A DNA stretch of 39,484 bases from Burkholderiales bacterium (GTDB taxonomy: Bacteria; Pseudomonadota; Gammaproteobacteria; Burkholderiales; Thiobacteraceae). A program made the translations under genes and the position numbers. This document shows, piece by piece, positions 15,717 to 25,249 of the stretch. The stretch is from assembly GCA_018781585.1 (NCBI GenBank), contig JADMJT010000003.1, positions 1 to 39,484 of the forward strand. Direction: 5' to 3'. The number at the start of each line of letters is the position of its first letter. Position 1 is the stretch's first letter. The notes below the pieces were generated by a model. That model was not told the origin of the DNA. It did not search any database and was given only the letters and a program-made list of their open reading frames with translations.

Positions 15717-18104
15717 ATGCCGATCCCCCGTTTTTTTCGTCATTCCCAGCACACCATCTCCTTTGGATTTATCCTCGTCCTGATCCTGATGGCCGCGATT
15801 GCGGTGATTGGACTCACGCGCATGGCGGCGGTCAACGAGCGCATGAACGCGATCGTCAGCCAGCACAATGTCAAAACCGAGTTAGTCGCTGCGATGCGTA
15901 ATGCGGCGCGCGAGCGTTCCATCAGCCTGCACCGCATGGCGCTGATGACGGATCCCTTCGATCGCGATGACGAGTATCTGTATTTTCGCAAGATGGCAGC
16001 CGAATTTCTCAAGGCGCGCGATGCGCTGAAAGTCATGCCCTTAAGCGAATTAGAACAAAAGACTTTTGAAGAATCGCAGGGTTTGACGCGTCGAGCGTCA
16101 TTGGCTCAAGAAGCAACCTACGAGCTTGTCGTTGCGCAAAACTTTGACGAAGCCAATGCGCTGCTGCTTAACGAGGCCGTCCCAGCGCAAAACCAAGTCC
16201 TGGCATCCCTGAGCAAGTTGCTGGAATATCAGCGACAGGCGACGGGCGAAGCCGTGGGATCCGCGCGGCGCGAATACGAAAAAGCCTTCTACAGCATGAG
16301 CGGCCTGGGCTTGCTCTCGATGGGGCTCGGAGTGGTGATCGCCGTCATGGTCGTTCGGCGTACGACATTTGTCGAAAAAGCGCTGTTTCATGAAAAGGAA
16401 CGCGCCGAAGTCACGCTGCATTCCATCGCGGATGCGGTGATTACCACCAACGGTGAAGGTGTGATCGAATATATGAATCCGATCGCCGAACAACTTACCG
16501 GCTGGCAAAACGCAGACGCACGCGGCCACCCGATTGATCAAGTGTTTCGGGTGATCAATGAACTGACCCGCGAAGCGGTCAAGAACCCGGTTACTGAATG
16601 TAAGATCGAGGGCCGCGTGGTGAGCATCGATCCGCATGGTGTGCTGGTGGCGCGTGAGGGCACAGAGTATGCGGTCGAAGACTCGGCTGCGCCGATGCGA
16701 GACAGCCAAGGTACGGTGATTGGCTATGTGGTGGTTTTTCATGATGTCAGCCACGCACGGCATTTGGCGCGGCAACTCTCCTGGCAGGCCAGGCACGACG
16801 CGCTTACCGGGCTTGGCAATCGATTTGAATTCGAATCGGTCATGGCGCAGATGTGGGAGAGCGCTAAGTACCATAACAAGCACCATGCGCTGGTGTATAT
16901 GGATCTCGATCAGTTCAAGATCGTGAACGATACCTGTGGCCACGCGGCGGGCGATGAGTTGCTGCGGCAACTGGCGGTGATCATCTCGGCCAAGGTGCGC
17001 GAGGGGGATAGCTTGTTCCGCCTCGGCGGCGACGAATTCGCGATCTTGCTCAATGGCTGCCCGATCAACCGTGCTGAAGGCATTGCGAACGAGATTCGGC
17101 TCGTGGTCGAGGAGTTTCGATTCGTGTGGCAAGATAAAGCGTTTGGCATCGGCGTAAGCATTGGCCTGGTGCCGATCACGGTCGATAGCGTAAACGTGGC
17201 ATCCCTGCTCGCAGCAGCAGATGCTGCGTGCTATACCGCAAAGGAAAAAGGACGCAATCGCGTACAGGTGTACGAGCCGAGCGACACCGAGTTGGCCCTG
17301 CGCGAAGGCGAAATGCAGTGGTTACCGCGCATCAACCGCGCGATAGATGAAAATCGATTGCAGTTGTATTACCAAAAAATCGCCAATGTACGTGACGGCG
17401 ATGTGAGAGGCAGCACGCAATATGAGCTCTTGTTGCGCATGACGGACGAGCATGGCGTCATCATTCCACCGCAGGCTTTTATTCCTGCGGCCGAGCGTTA
17501 TAACCTGATGCCCTCTGTCGACCGCTGGGTGATCCGTCATGCGCTGGATTGGATCACGCGGCATGCGGCACAAGTCAAAGACGTGTCCACCATTTATATT
17601 AATCTCTCTGGACAATCGTTGAATGATGACAAGTTCCTCGATTTCGTGACAGCGCAAATCAAACGCCTGGATGGTTTGGGCATCGAAATTGGATTTGAAA
17701 TCACCGAAACGGCCGCCATCGCCAATCTTAGCCGTGCGATGCGCTTGATGGGCACGCTCAAGGAGCTTGGATGCAGTTTCGCGTTGGACGATTTTGGGAG
17801 CGGGATGTCTTCCTTTGCGTACCTTAAAAATCTGCCGGTGGATAAAATTAAAATCGATGGCGTATTCGTGCGCGATATGCTGATTGATCGGGTGGATTAC
17901 GCCATGGTCGAAGCGATAAATCGCATCGGCCATTTGATGGGCATGCAGACAGTGGCCGAGTTCGTCGAAAACGACGCCATACTGCATCGATTAAAAGAAT
18001 TGGGCGTCGACTATGCGCAAGGGTACGGTATTCATCGCCCTGAGCCGTTGGCGCTGTTTTTTGCCGAGCCACGGTCGATACAGACAATCGCTATCGCACG
18101 TTAG
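15717..18104 (+). CDS. Membrane-anchored PAS-GGDEF-EAL c-di-GMP signalling protein
   Basis: Two TM segments around a helical sensor, PAS, RLGGDEFAIL, and EAL domain with YELLLRM, DDFGSGMSSFAYLKNLPVDKIKIDG. Start uncertain (15693 or 15717). Confidence 0.92.
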   Translation: MPIPRFFRHSQHTISFGFILVLILMAAIAVIGLTRMAAVNERMNAIVSQHNVKTELVAAMRNAARERSISLHRMALMTDPFDRDDEYLYFRKMAAEFLKARDALKVMPLSELEQKTFEESQGLTRRASLAQEATYELVVAQNFDEANALLLNEAVPAQNQVLASLSKLLEYQRQATGEAVGSARREYEKAFYSMSGLGLLSMGLGVVIAVMVVRRTTFVEKALFHEKERAEVTLHSIADAVITTNGEGVIEYMNPIAEQLTGWQNADARGHPIDQVFRVINELTREAVKNPVTECKIEGRVVSIDPHGVLVAREGTEYAVEDSAAPMRDSQGTVIGYVVVFHDVSHARHLARQLSWQARHDALTGLGNRFEFESVMAQMWESAKYHNKHHALVYMDLDQFKIVNDTCGHAAGDELLRQLAVIISAKVREGDSLFRLGGDEFAILLNGCPINRAEGIANEIRLVVEEFRFVWQDKAFGIGVSIGLVPITVDSVNVASLLAAADAACYTAKEKGRNRVQVYEPSDTELALREGEMQWLPRINRAIDENRLQLYYQKIANVRDGDVRGSTQYELLLRMTDEHGVIIPPQAFIPAAERYNLMPSVDRWVIRHALDWITRHAAQVKDVSTIYINLSGQSLNDDKFLDFVTAQIKRLDGLGIEIGFEITETAAIANLSRAMRLMGTLKELGCSFALDDFGSGMSSFAYLKNLPVDKIKIDGVFVRDMLIDRVDYAMVEAINRIGHLMGMQTVAEFVENDAILHRLKELGVDYAQGYGIHRPEPLALFFAEPRSIQTIAIAR

Positions 18105-18165
18105 TGGTTGTCGTGAGAATCGGTACAAAATAAACTACGCGTCTCCTCCAAACCTGGGTAACGCC

Positions 18166-19146
18166 ATGCATTCACCTATGCAGACTGTACTGGCCGGTGA
18201 TATCGGTGGCACTAAAACCTTGCTGGCCTTGGCGCATTGGGATGCGGGACAACTACGCATCGAGCGCGAAGCACGTTTTACTACCCGCGATTACCCCGCA
18301 CTTACCCCGATGGTGCGTGAATTTCTAGCCGGGGCGGCGCCGCACGCCGCCTGTTTCGGCCTGGCAGGCCCCATCAGCAGCCGATGCATCCAACTTACCA
18401 ACGCAGCGTTCTGGATCGATGCGGATGAAATCGCGCACGACTGCGGCATCGCGCAAGTACGCTTGATCAATGATTTTGCCGCCATCGGCTATGGCTTGGA
18501 CGCGCTGGCGGCAAGCGAATTGGAAATCCTGCAAAGTGGCGCAATCCGGCCTCAAGCGCCGCGCGCCTTGCTTGGCGCCGGCACGGGTCTGGGTCAGGCG
18601 ATTTTGGTTTGGCAAAACGATCACTACGAAGTGCTGAGCAGCGAGGGTGGCCATGTCGATTTCGCGCCGGTGGATGAAGCCCAGATCGCATTATGGCGCG
18701 CGCTTAGTGCGCAATACGACCATGTCTCTTTTGAACGTTTGCTATCGGGGCAAGGCTTGCACGATATTTTCCGGCATCTCGCTGTGACAGGCTACCCCAC
18801 GCCCGCATTGCTTGCTGCGTTGCATGGGGGAGGCGACCCGGCTGCCATTATTTGCGAATTCGGTTTGAGTCATCGGGATCCGCTGGCGGCAGCGGCCTTG
18901 GAACTGTTCGCAAATATCTATGGCCAGCAAGCGGGGAACCTTGCGCTCACCACGCTCGCCGAGGGCGGCATCTATATCGCCGGCGGCATTGCGCCTAAAT
19001 TGATTCGGCAATTAAAAGCAGGGGGATTCATGGAAGCATTCCGCGCCAAGGGGCGTTACAGGGAATGGTTATCCAGCTTGCAGGTGACCGTGGTGATGAA
19101 CCCGAAAGTCGGTTTGTTGGGGGCAGCTTTAGCCGCCGGTCGCTGA
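18166..19146 (+). CDS. glk: Glucokinase
   Basis: VLAGDIGGTKTLLALAHWD...LINDFAAIGYGL...LLGAGTGLGQAIL...EGGHVDFAPVDEAQIALWRAL...IYIAGGIAPK. Confidence 0.92.
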   Translation: MHSPMQTVLAGDIGGTKTLLALAHWDAGQLRIEREARFTTRDYPALTPMVREFLAGAAPHAACFGLAGPISSRCIQLTNAAFWIDADEIAHDCGIAQVRLINDFAAIGYGLDALAASELEILQSGAIRPQAPRALLGAGTGLGQAILVWQNDHYEVLSSEGGHVDFAPVDEAQIALWRALSAQYDHVSFERLLSGQGLHDIFRHLAVTGYPTPALLAALHGGGDPAAIICEFGLSHRDPLAAAALELFANIYGQQAGNLALTTLAEGGIYIAGGIAPKLIRQLKAGGFMEAFRAKGRYREWLSSLQVTVVMNPKVGLLGAALAAGR

Positions 19147-20100
19147 CATAAAGCGAATGAGCTTCGCCGGCTCCTCGCGAAACTCATGCCGCTCGGGCTT
19201 TTGCGCGATGGCTTGCAGAATCGCCTGTTCGATGTCTTTATCACTCGCGCCATTACGCAGCATGGGGCGTAATGCGACCTGGTCATTTTGGCCTAAGCAC
19301 ATATAGAGCGTGCCATCCACCGCCAAGCGCACACGGTTGCAAGTGTCACAGAAGTGTTGCGAAATCGGGGTGATGAAGCCTACTGAGAATGTGTTATCCG
19401 GCGTTTGCAAGTAGCGCGCCGGCCCCCCGCCGGATTGCACGCCATCAATCAGGCCAAAACGCGCGCGCAACCGTTCTTTCACGGGTTGCAAATCGAGATG
19501 CCGGGCCTGACGCCCGGTGTCACCCATCGGCATGGTCTCGATCAGCCGCAGCACATAACCCTGTGTGATGCAGTAATCAACCATGGTGTCGATTTCGTCG
19601 TCATTCACGCCTTGCAACGCCACCATGTTTATTTTGATCGGGGCAAATCCCGCGCGCTTCGCAGCATCTAGCCCCGCCATAATCTTGGGCAAGACATCGC
19701 GCCCGGTCACCTGCGCGATACGATCTGCATGCAGAGAATCAAGGCTGACATTGATGCGTGACACACCCGCTTGGAACAGGGCATCGGCGTGTTTATCGAG
19801 TTGCGTGGCATTAGTGCTGAGTGAAAGATCGTTGAGACCGGGCAATTGTTTCAAGCGCCGCGCCAAATCGGGCAGGTTACGGCGCAATAGCGGCTCCCCA
19901 CCGGTAAGACGCACACGCGACACGCCCAAGCGGGCAAAGGCGCCCACCACGCGTTCGATCTCATCGAAGTTCAGCCAATGCGCCGGCTCTTCGAAATCCT
20001 GGAAACCCTCCGGCATGCAATACGTGCAACGCAGGTCACAGCGGTCGGTTACCGACAGGCGCAGGTATTCGATGGCGCGGTCAAAACGGTCAATTAACAT
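19129..20100 (-). CDS. moaA: GTP 3',8-cyclase MoaA
   Basis: MLIDRFDRAIEYLRLSVTDRCDLRCTYCMPEG; RVRLTGGEPLLRRNL; C-terminal CDTCNRVRLAVDGTLYMCLG. Confidence 0.95.
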   Translation of the reverse strand: MLIDRFDRAIEYLRLSVTDRCDLRCTYCMPEGFQDFEEPAHWLNFDEIERVVGAFARLGVSRVRLTGGEPLLRRNLPDLARRLKQLPGLNDLSLSTNATQLDKHADALFQAGVSRINVSLDSLHADRIAQVTGRDVLPKIMAGLDAAKRAGFAPIKINMVALQGVNDDEIDTMVDYCITQGYVLRLIETMPMGDTGRQARHLDLQPVKERLRARFGLIDGVQSGGGPARYLQTPDNTFSVGFITPISQHFCDTCNRVRLAVDGTLYMCLGQNDQVALRPMLRNGASDKDIEQAILQAIAQKPERHEFREEPAKLIRFMSATGG

Positions 20101-20118
20101 GATGACTAGTATTATAGC

Positions 20119-20140
20119 GTTGTATTTGGCAGAATATAAC
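20119..20140. promoter_or_regulatory. Putative ModE-box-like palindrome in the moaA/mobB divergent intergenic region
   Basis: GTTGTATT-tggcag-AATATAAC; half sites 7/8 complementary, N6 spacer. Confidence 0.5.
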
Positions 20141-20169
20141 CCTTTAGAGTAGGGAGGATTCAGGTGGGC

Positions 20170-20664
20170 ATGAACGTTTTCGGCTTTGCCGGGTACAGCG
20201 GCAGCGGCAAAACCACCCTGTTAGAACGCTTGATCCCGTTTCTAACCGGTCAGGGGCTGAGGTTGGCACTGATCAAACATGCCCACCATGATTTTGATAT
20301 AGATCAAGCCGGTAAGGATTCCTACCGGCATCGACAAGCCGGGGCGACCGAGGTGCTGGTGAGTTCCGCCCAGCGCTGGGCTTTGATGCATGAATTACGC
20401 GGAGCGGAGGAGCCCAGTCTGCAAGCACATCTGGCGCGTCTTTCTCCATGCGATCTGGTGCTGGTGGAAGGCTTTAAACGCGAGCCGATTCCCAAGTTGG
20501 AAATTCATCGCCAGGCGAACGCCAAGCCGCTGTTGTTTACGCAAGATCCGCACATTGTCGCAATTGCGACCGATGTGCCAATGGAGACTTCACTGCCGTG
20601 TTTTGATTTGAATGCGATTGATGCGATCGGTTTTTTTATTTTAAAAACGACAGGACTACGATGA
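20170..20664 (+). CDS. mobB: Molybdopterin-guanine dinucleotide biosynthesis adapter protein MobB
   Basis: MNVFGFAGYSGSGKTTLLERLIPFLTGQGLRLALIKHAHHDFDIDQAGKDSYRHRQAGA. Confidence 0.93.
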   Translation: MNVFGFAGYSGSGKTTLLERLIPFLTGQGLRLALIKHAHHDFDIDQAGKDSYRHRQAGATEVLVSSAQRWALMHELRGAEEPSLQAHLARLSPCDLVLVEGFKREPIPKLEIHRQANAKPLLFTQDPHIVAIATDVPMETSLPCFDLNAIDAIGFFILKTTGLR

Positions 20665-21893
20665 ACAAGCCAAGCCAAGCCGCATTGCTGTCGGTGGATG
20701 AAGCGCTGGATTTCCTCCTGAGCCAGGCGCACCCGGTAGAAGCGGTGGAAGCGGCGCTGACACTGGATGCACTCGGCCGCGTGTTAGCAGCGACGCAAGT
20801 TTCCGCCATCAGCGTGCCACCACTCGATAATAGTGCGATGGATGGCTATGCGGTGCGCGCCGCTGATTTAAATGCCAGCGGTGAAACGCGCTTAGCCGTA
20901 ACGCAGCGCATCCCGGCAGGTTGCGTTGGCAGTGCGCTACTACCGCAGAGCGCGGCGCGGATATTCACCGGCGCACCCATTCCCCCCGGCGCCGATGCGG
21001 TGGTGATGCAGGAAGACACGACCCAAGTGGACGATATCGTGACTATTCAACGTGCGGTGCCGTCGGGCAATAACATTCGCCGCGCCGGTGAAGATATTGC
21101 CCCGGGCAATACTGTGCTCCAAGCCGGCGTCCGGCTCGGACCGCAACACCTGGGCTTGGCTGCCTCGATTGGACTGGCGCGCTTGCCGGTGTATCGCAAA
21201 CTTAAGATCGCCACTTTTTTTACGGGTGACGAAATCGTCATGCCGGGGCAGCCTTTAGCGCCGGGGCAAATTTACAATTCGAATCGGTTTACCTTGAATG
21301 GCCTGTTGCGTTCAATGGGATTCGATGTGGTGGATCTGGGCATTGTGCCGGATGATTTAGAGGCCACCGTCGGTGTGTTGCGCAGCGCAGCGAGCCAAGC
21401 GGATGTGATTCTCACCAGCGGCGGCGTGTCGGTGGGTGAGGAAGATCACGTCAAAGCTGCGGTCGAGCGCTTGGGCGAGATTGCAATGTGGCGTATCAGC
21501 ATGAAGCCGGGCAAACCACTAGCCTTCGGCCGCATCGACAATGCTTCGTTCATCGGTTTACCCGGCAACCCGGTCTCGGTCTTTGTCACCTTCTGCATTT
21601 TCGCGCGGCCCTTCTTGCTGCGCGCGCAGGGCGTGATGGATATCGCGCCGCGCGGTTTTTGGGTCGAGGCGGCATTCGATTGGCCCCGGCCTGATCGCCG
21701 GCGCGAATATTTGCGAGCGCGGCGGGTACCGGGCGAAGCGGGCGCCACCCGTGTCGAAATTTATCCGCATCAAGGTTCGGGGGTGCTGACTTCCACCGTG
21801 TGGGGCGAGGGCTTGATCGACGTGCCGGCAGGCGCCACCATCGCCCGCGGCGAGCGTGTGCTGTTTTTGCCTTTTTCCGAGCTGCTGGCATGA
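20661..21893 (+). CDS. moeA: Molybdopterin molybdenumtransferase MoeA
   Basis: PPLDNSAMDGYAVRAADL...IFTGAPIPPGADAVVMQED...GLPGNPVSVFVTF. Confidence 0.95.
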   Translation: MNKPSQAALLSVDEALDFLLSQAHPVEAVEAALTLDALGRVLAATQVSAISVPPLDNSAMDGYAVRAADLNASGETRLAVTQRIPAGCVGSALLPQSAARIFTGAPIPPGADAVVMQEDTTQVDDIVTIQRAVPSGNNIRRAGEDIAPGNTVLQAGVRLGPQHLGLAASIGLARLPVYRKLKIATFFTGDEIVMPGQPLAPGQIYNSNRFTLNGLLRSMGFDVVDLGIVPDDLEATVGVLRSAASQADVILTSGGVSVGEEDHVKAAVERLGEIAMWRISMKPGKPLAFGRIDNASFIGLPGNPVSVFVTFCIFARPFLLRAQGVMDIAPRGFWVEAAFDWPRPDRRREYLRARRVPGEAGATRVEIYPHQGSGVLTSTVWGEGLIDVPAGATIARGERVLFLPFSELLA

Positions 21894-22147
21894 GCGTGAC
21901 CGTCTTGTACTTTGCGCGACTGCGCGAGGCGCTGGGGGTGGCGCAGGAGCTTATTGCCCTACCGGCCCATCCAGCCAACGTGGCGGGGCTGCTCGATCAG
22001 CTACGTGCACGCGGCGGGGAATGGCAAACAGCGCTCGCGTCGACCCAGCCGTATCGCGTGGCGGTGAATCAAGACATGGCAGAGATCACCACGCCCTTGC
22101 ACGACGGCGACGAGGTGGCGATCTTTCCACCGGTGACCGGCGGCTGA
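21890..22147 (+). CDS. moaD: Molybdopterin synthase small subunit MoaD
   Basis: MSVTVLYFARLREALGVAQELIALP...DGDEVAIFPPVTGG (terminal GG); ATGA overlap with moeA. Confidence 0.93.
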   Translation: MSVTVLYFARLREALGVAQELIALPAHPANVAGLLDQLRARGGEWQTALASTQPYRVAVNQDMAEITTPLHDGDEVAIFPPVTGG

Positions 22148-22148
22148 T

Positions 22149-22625
22149 ATGGCTGTGCGCGTGCAGGAGGCCGACTTCGATTTAAGCGCCGAGATTAATG
22201 CATTCCGCGCCGGTCGGCCCGAGATCGGAGCGGTGGCCGCGTTTGTCGGGCTGGTGCGTGACGTGAATCTGGGCAGCACGGTTTCCGGCCTCACGCTGGA
22301 GCATTATCCCGCCATGACACAAAAAGCGCTGCTGGGCATCGTGGCCGAAGCCGAGCAGCGCTGGGAGATCATCGACGCGCTGGTGATTCATCGTGTTGGG
22401 CGCCTGCAACCGATGGATCAGATTGTGCTGGTCGCGGTGGCGAGCGCGCATCGGGGCGAGGCATTCCATGCGTGTGAGTTCATCATGGATTACCTGAAAA
22501 CCCAAGCGCCGTTTTGGAAGCAAGAGCAAACGCCGGAGGGTGCGCGTTGGGTCGAGGCGAAGGAATCGGATAATGGCGCCGCTGCACGTTGGGAAAACCT
22601 TTTAACCACGAATAAACACGAATGA
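22149..22625 (+). CDS. moaE: Molybdopterin synthase catalytic subunit MoaE
   Basis: GAVAAFVGLVRDVNLGSTVSGLTLEHYPAMTQKAL...HRVGRLQPMDQIVLVAVASAHRGEAFHACEFIMDYLKTQAPFWKQE. Confidence 0.94.
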   Translation: MAVRVQEADFDLSAEINAFRAGRPEIGAVAAFVGLVRDVNLGSTVSGLTLEHYPAMTQKALLGIVAEAEQRWEIIDALVIHRVGRLQPMDQIVLVAVASAHRGEAFHACEFIMDYLKTQAPFWKQEQTPEGARWVEAKESDNGAAARWENLLTTNKHE

Positions 22626-22717
22626 ACACGAATTTAAAAGCAAATTTAATCCCTACGTTGAGTGGATCTCACTTTTACTCAAAGCATGGGTTGATTAGTG
22701 TTCATTCGTGTTCATTC
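22605..22717. repeat. Inverted repeat A, (A)ACCACGAATAAACACGAATGAACACGAA ... TTCATTCGTGTTCATTCG
   Basis: Same architecture as the ATCCGTG inverted repeats at 24298, 25155 and 31108. Confidence 0.75.
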
Positions 22718-22751
22718 GCACCCCGGAGGGTAGGCTGCGCGCTGGTTTCAA

Positions 22752-23096
22752 ATGGTTAAGCCTTCTATCCGCATCCTCTTTGGCGCCGCAAGCTCGCTCG
22801 GCCCAGGCAAAATCGCGCTTTTGGAATCAATCAGCCGCATGGGCTCGATCTCCGGCGCGGCGCGCGAAATGGGCATGTCCTATCGCCGCGCCTGGCTCTT
22901 GGTGGAGGCGATGAATACAGCATTCACACAACCCGTGGTGATGGCGGTTACCGGCGGCAAGCGCGGCGGCGGCGCCGAAGTGACGGCTTTCGGTCTATCC
23001 TTGCTGGAGCGCTATCGCAAGATTGAAGCCAAAGCCGCAGCGGCCGTGGCGGCGGATTTGAAGGCCCTGGCCAAGATGTTGGTGCAACGCGAATAG
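22752..23096 (+). CDS. ModE-like N-terminal winged-helix regulator lacking TOBE domains
   Basis: IRILFGAASSLGPGKIALLESISRMGSISGAAREMGMSYRRAWLLVEAMNTAFTQPVVMAVTGGKRGGGAEVTAFGLSLLERYRKIE; stops at 114 aa. Confidence 0.88.
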   Translation: MVKPSIRILFGAASSLGPGKIALLESISRMGSISGAAREMGMSYRRAWLLVEAMNTAFTQPVVMAVTGGKRGGGAEVTAFGLSLLERYRKIEAKAAAAVAADLKALAKMLVQRE

Positions 23097-23201
23097 GCGG
23101 CCCGGCCAATCAAGTTTTGCCGATATTTGCCGCTGTTCTAATGTTCAGGCCTTTGTTATTCTGGATTTTTCATGACTTTCATACCGATCAAAGGATGTTC
23201 G

Positions 23202-23675
23202 ATGCGCAATTTCACAACTCGTTTATTAGTAGTGGTTTTGTTTTTGTTCTCCGCTAATACATTCGGCGCCGACAAACATAGGGTGACCTATACCTCGAAG
23301 GATGATTTTGAAACGGTCAAAAGCGCCATTACCGACGCCATTACCGGGCAAGGCTTGGTGATCAATACCACTTCGCATATCGGCGAAATGCTGGAGCGTA
23401 CCGGTAAAGACATGGGCGGCGCAAAACAAGTGTTCGTAAAAGCGGAATCATTCGAATTTTGTAGCGCCTCCGTGTCGCGCATGACCATGGAAGCGGATCC
23501 GCACAATATCGTATTCTGTCCTTACATCATTTCGGTCTATGTTTTGCCGAACGAACCGAAGAAAACCTATATCTCATACCGCAAGCCAGCGCCGGTCGGC
23601 ACGCGCGCATCAAGGGCATCGCTGAAAGAAGTAGAGAAGCTATTGCGCTCGATCATTGAGGAAGCGCTGAATTAA
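23202..23675 (+). CDS. Secreted DUF302-like protein
   Basis: Signal peptide MRNFTTRLLVVVLFLFSANTFGA followed by YTSKDDFETVKSAITDAITGQGLVINTTSHIGEMLERTG. Confidence 0.75.
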   Translation: MRNFTTRLLVVVLFLFSANTFGADKHRVTYTSKDDFETVKSAITDAITGQGLVINTTSHIGEMLERTGKDMGGAKQVFVKAESFEFCSASVSRMTMEADPHNIVFCPYIISVYVLPNEPKKTYISYRKPAPVGTRASRASLKEVEKLLRSIIEEALN

Positions 23676-23678
23676 GCG

Positions 23679-24281
23679 ATGCTCGCTACCATGGATCCAC
23701 TATCGATCATTATCACGGGCGTCGCACTGGCCGCATTGGCCGGCGCGGTGGGTGTGTTGCTGATTAATCGGCGCCAGGATAAGCGGCGCGGCGCGGCGGA
23801 GGACGCGGTCGCGAAAGCGGCGCAGGATTATTTTGCGCGTTTTCAGATTCGTGCTCGCACCGTCGGCGCTCAGTTGCCTGACGATAGTATGGTACTGATG
23901 GTGGAGACGCCGCCGCATAAGAAATTGCGTTTTTCCTACATCATCGAGCCACCGATCAAGCATTTCATCCACGTACAAACCGGCATCGAAGTAGCACGTA
24001 TTTTCTGGCGCTTCCCGATTCCACCTAAGCTCACCGGCGCACCAGACGTGAAATACGCCGATCCTGACACCATTCAACTGGATACGGCGCAACCAAGCGT
24101 CGATGCAACCGCCGCCCCGCCGCCTCTGCCGACGGAAGCGGAGTTGGAAACGGACGATTATTTTCATCAGCATCAGACCTATCACATCGAAGAAGTGAGC
24201 TGGGAAAATTTCTCGACCGTCACCCAGAGTCCGGCTGAAGCAGGTGCAACAGACTCGAAACCTCCGGTTACGAAAAAGTAA
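23679..24281 (+). CDS. Membrane-anchored hypothetical protein
   Basis: N-terminal TM (IIITGVALAALAGAVGVLLINRRQ), no family recognised. Confidence 0.65.
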   Translation: MLATMDPLSIIITGVALAALAGAVGVLLINRRQDKRRGAAEDAVAKAAQDYFARFQIRARTVGAQLPDDSMVLMVETPPHKKLRFSYIIEPPIKHFIHVQTGIEVARIFWRFPIPPKLTGAPDVKYADPDTIQLDTAQPSVDATAAPPPLPTEAELETDDYFHQHQTYHIEEVSWENFSTVTQSPAEAGATDSKPPVTKK

Positions 24282-24297
24282 ATCCAGTAAACCCTTT

Positions 24298-24382
24298 AAC
24301 CACGGATAAACACAGATAAGGCACGAAAAGCTAAAAATCGTTTTGGTTTTTATCCGTGTTAATCCGTGCGCATCCGTGGTTT
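24298..24382. repeat. Inverted repeat B of the ATCCGTG family
   Basis: aaccacggataaacacagataa ... ttatccgtgttaatccgtgcgcatccgtggtt. Confidence 0.85.
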
Positions 24383-25154
24383 CAAAAAGGTTTCCCGCTT
24401 GCTTCCCCTCGATCAACTCATCCTATTTGCGGCTTCGCTTCTGGCGAATTGGTTTTCCGCGCTATCGGGCGGCGGCGCGGGTTTAATCCAATTTCCCATG
24501 CTGATTTTTCTCGGCTTGCCATTCGGCGTCGCGCTGGCCACGCATAAGGTGGCGAGTGTCGCCTTGGGCTTGGGGGCGACGCTGCGTCATTGGAAGGAAA
24601 GCCACCTGGAGCGGCGCTTTGCGCTCATCATCTTGGGCGCAGGTTTGCCCGGGGTGATGCTCGGGGCAAGCCTAATTTTGCGGGTGCCGGAGCGTTGGGC
24701 AACCTTAGCGCTCGGTGTGCTGACGATGGGCTTGGGGATTTACTCGGTACTGAAACCCAAGTTAGGGTTGGAACACACACCGAAGAATCGCGAAGGTGCG
24801 GCCTTGGGTGTCGGCGTGGCGGGCTTGTTCGTGATTGGGGTGCTGAACGGCTCGATTACCTCCGGCACCGGGCTTTTCCTCACCATGTGGCTGATTCATC
24901 GCTTCGGCTTGGACTACAAACGCGCCGTGGCTTACACCCTCGTGCTGTGCGGCCTATTTTGGAACGGCACCGGCGCGGTGATATTGGGCTTGTTGGGCAA
25001 TATCGCTTGGGACTGGATGCCGGCGCTGCTCGCCGGCTCGCTCATCGGCGGCTATCTCGGCAGCCATTTCGCGATCAAAAAAGGCAACCGCTGGATCAAG
25101 CGCGCATTCGAGATAGTGACGATTTTGATTGGGGCGAAGTTAGTATTTTTTTAG
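24366..25154 (+). CDS. TauE/SafE family sulfite exporter
   Basis: ANWFSALSGGGAGLIQFPMLIFLGLPFGVALATHKVASVALGLGATLRHW...GVLNGSITSGTGLFLTMWLI. The GTG start in the track lies within repeat B; the true start may be downstream. Confidence 0.87.
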   Translation: MRIRGFKKVSRLLPLDQLILFAASLLANWFSALSGGGAGLIQFPMLIFLGLPFGVALATHKVASVALGLGATLRHWKESHLERRFALIILGAGLPGVMLGASLILRVPERWATLALGVLTMGLGIYSVLKPKLGLEHTPKNREGAALGVGVAGLFVIGVLNGSITSGTGLFLTMWLIHRFGLDYKRAVAYTLVLCGLFWNGTGAVILGLLGNIAWDWMPALLAGSLIGGYLGSHFAIKKGNRWIKRAFEIVTILIGAKLVFF

Positions 25155-25240
25155 CCACTGATACACATGGATAAACACAGATAAAGCATGAAAAGCCAAA
25201 ACAAATCGTTTTGGTTTTTATCCGTGTGTATCCGTGGTTA
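25155..25240. repeat. Inverted repeat C of the ATCCGTG family between convergent genes
   Basis: ccactgatacacatggataaacacagataaa ... tttatccgtgtgtatccgtggtta. Confidence 0.85.
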
Positions 25241-25249
25241 CAACAAGCT

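Noticed and set aside
17398-17460. Possible degenerate EAL (YELLLRM instead of EALLR) as evidence of an inactive phosphodiesterase
   Set aside because: The catalytic Glu is retained and the DDFG and later motifs are present; natural EAL variants like ELL are common, so inactivity cannot be claimed.
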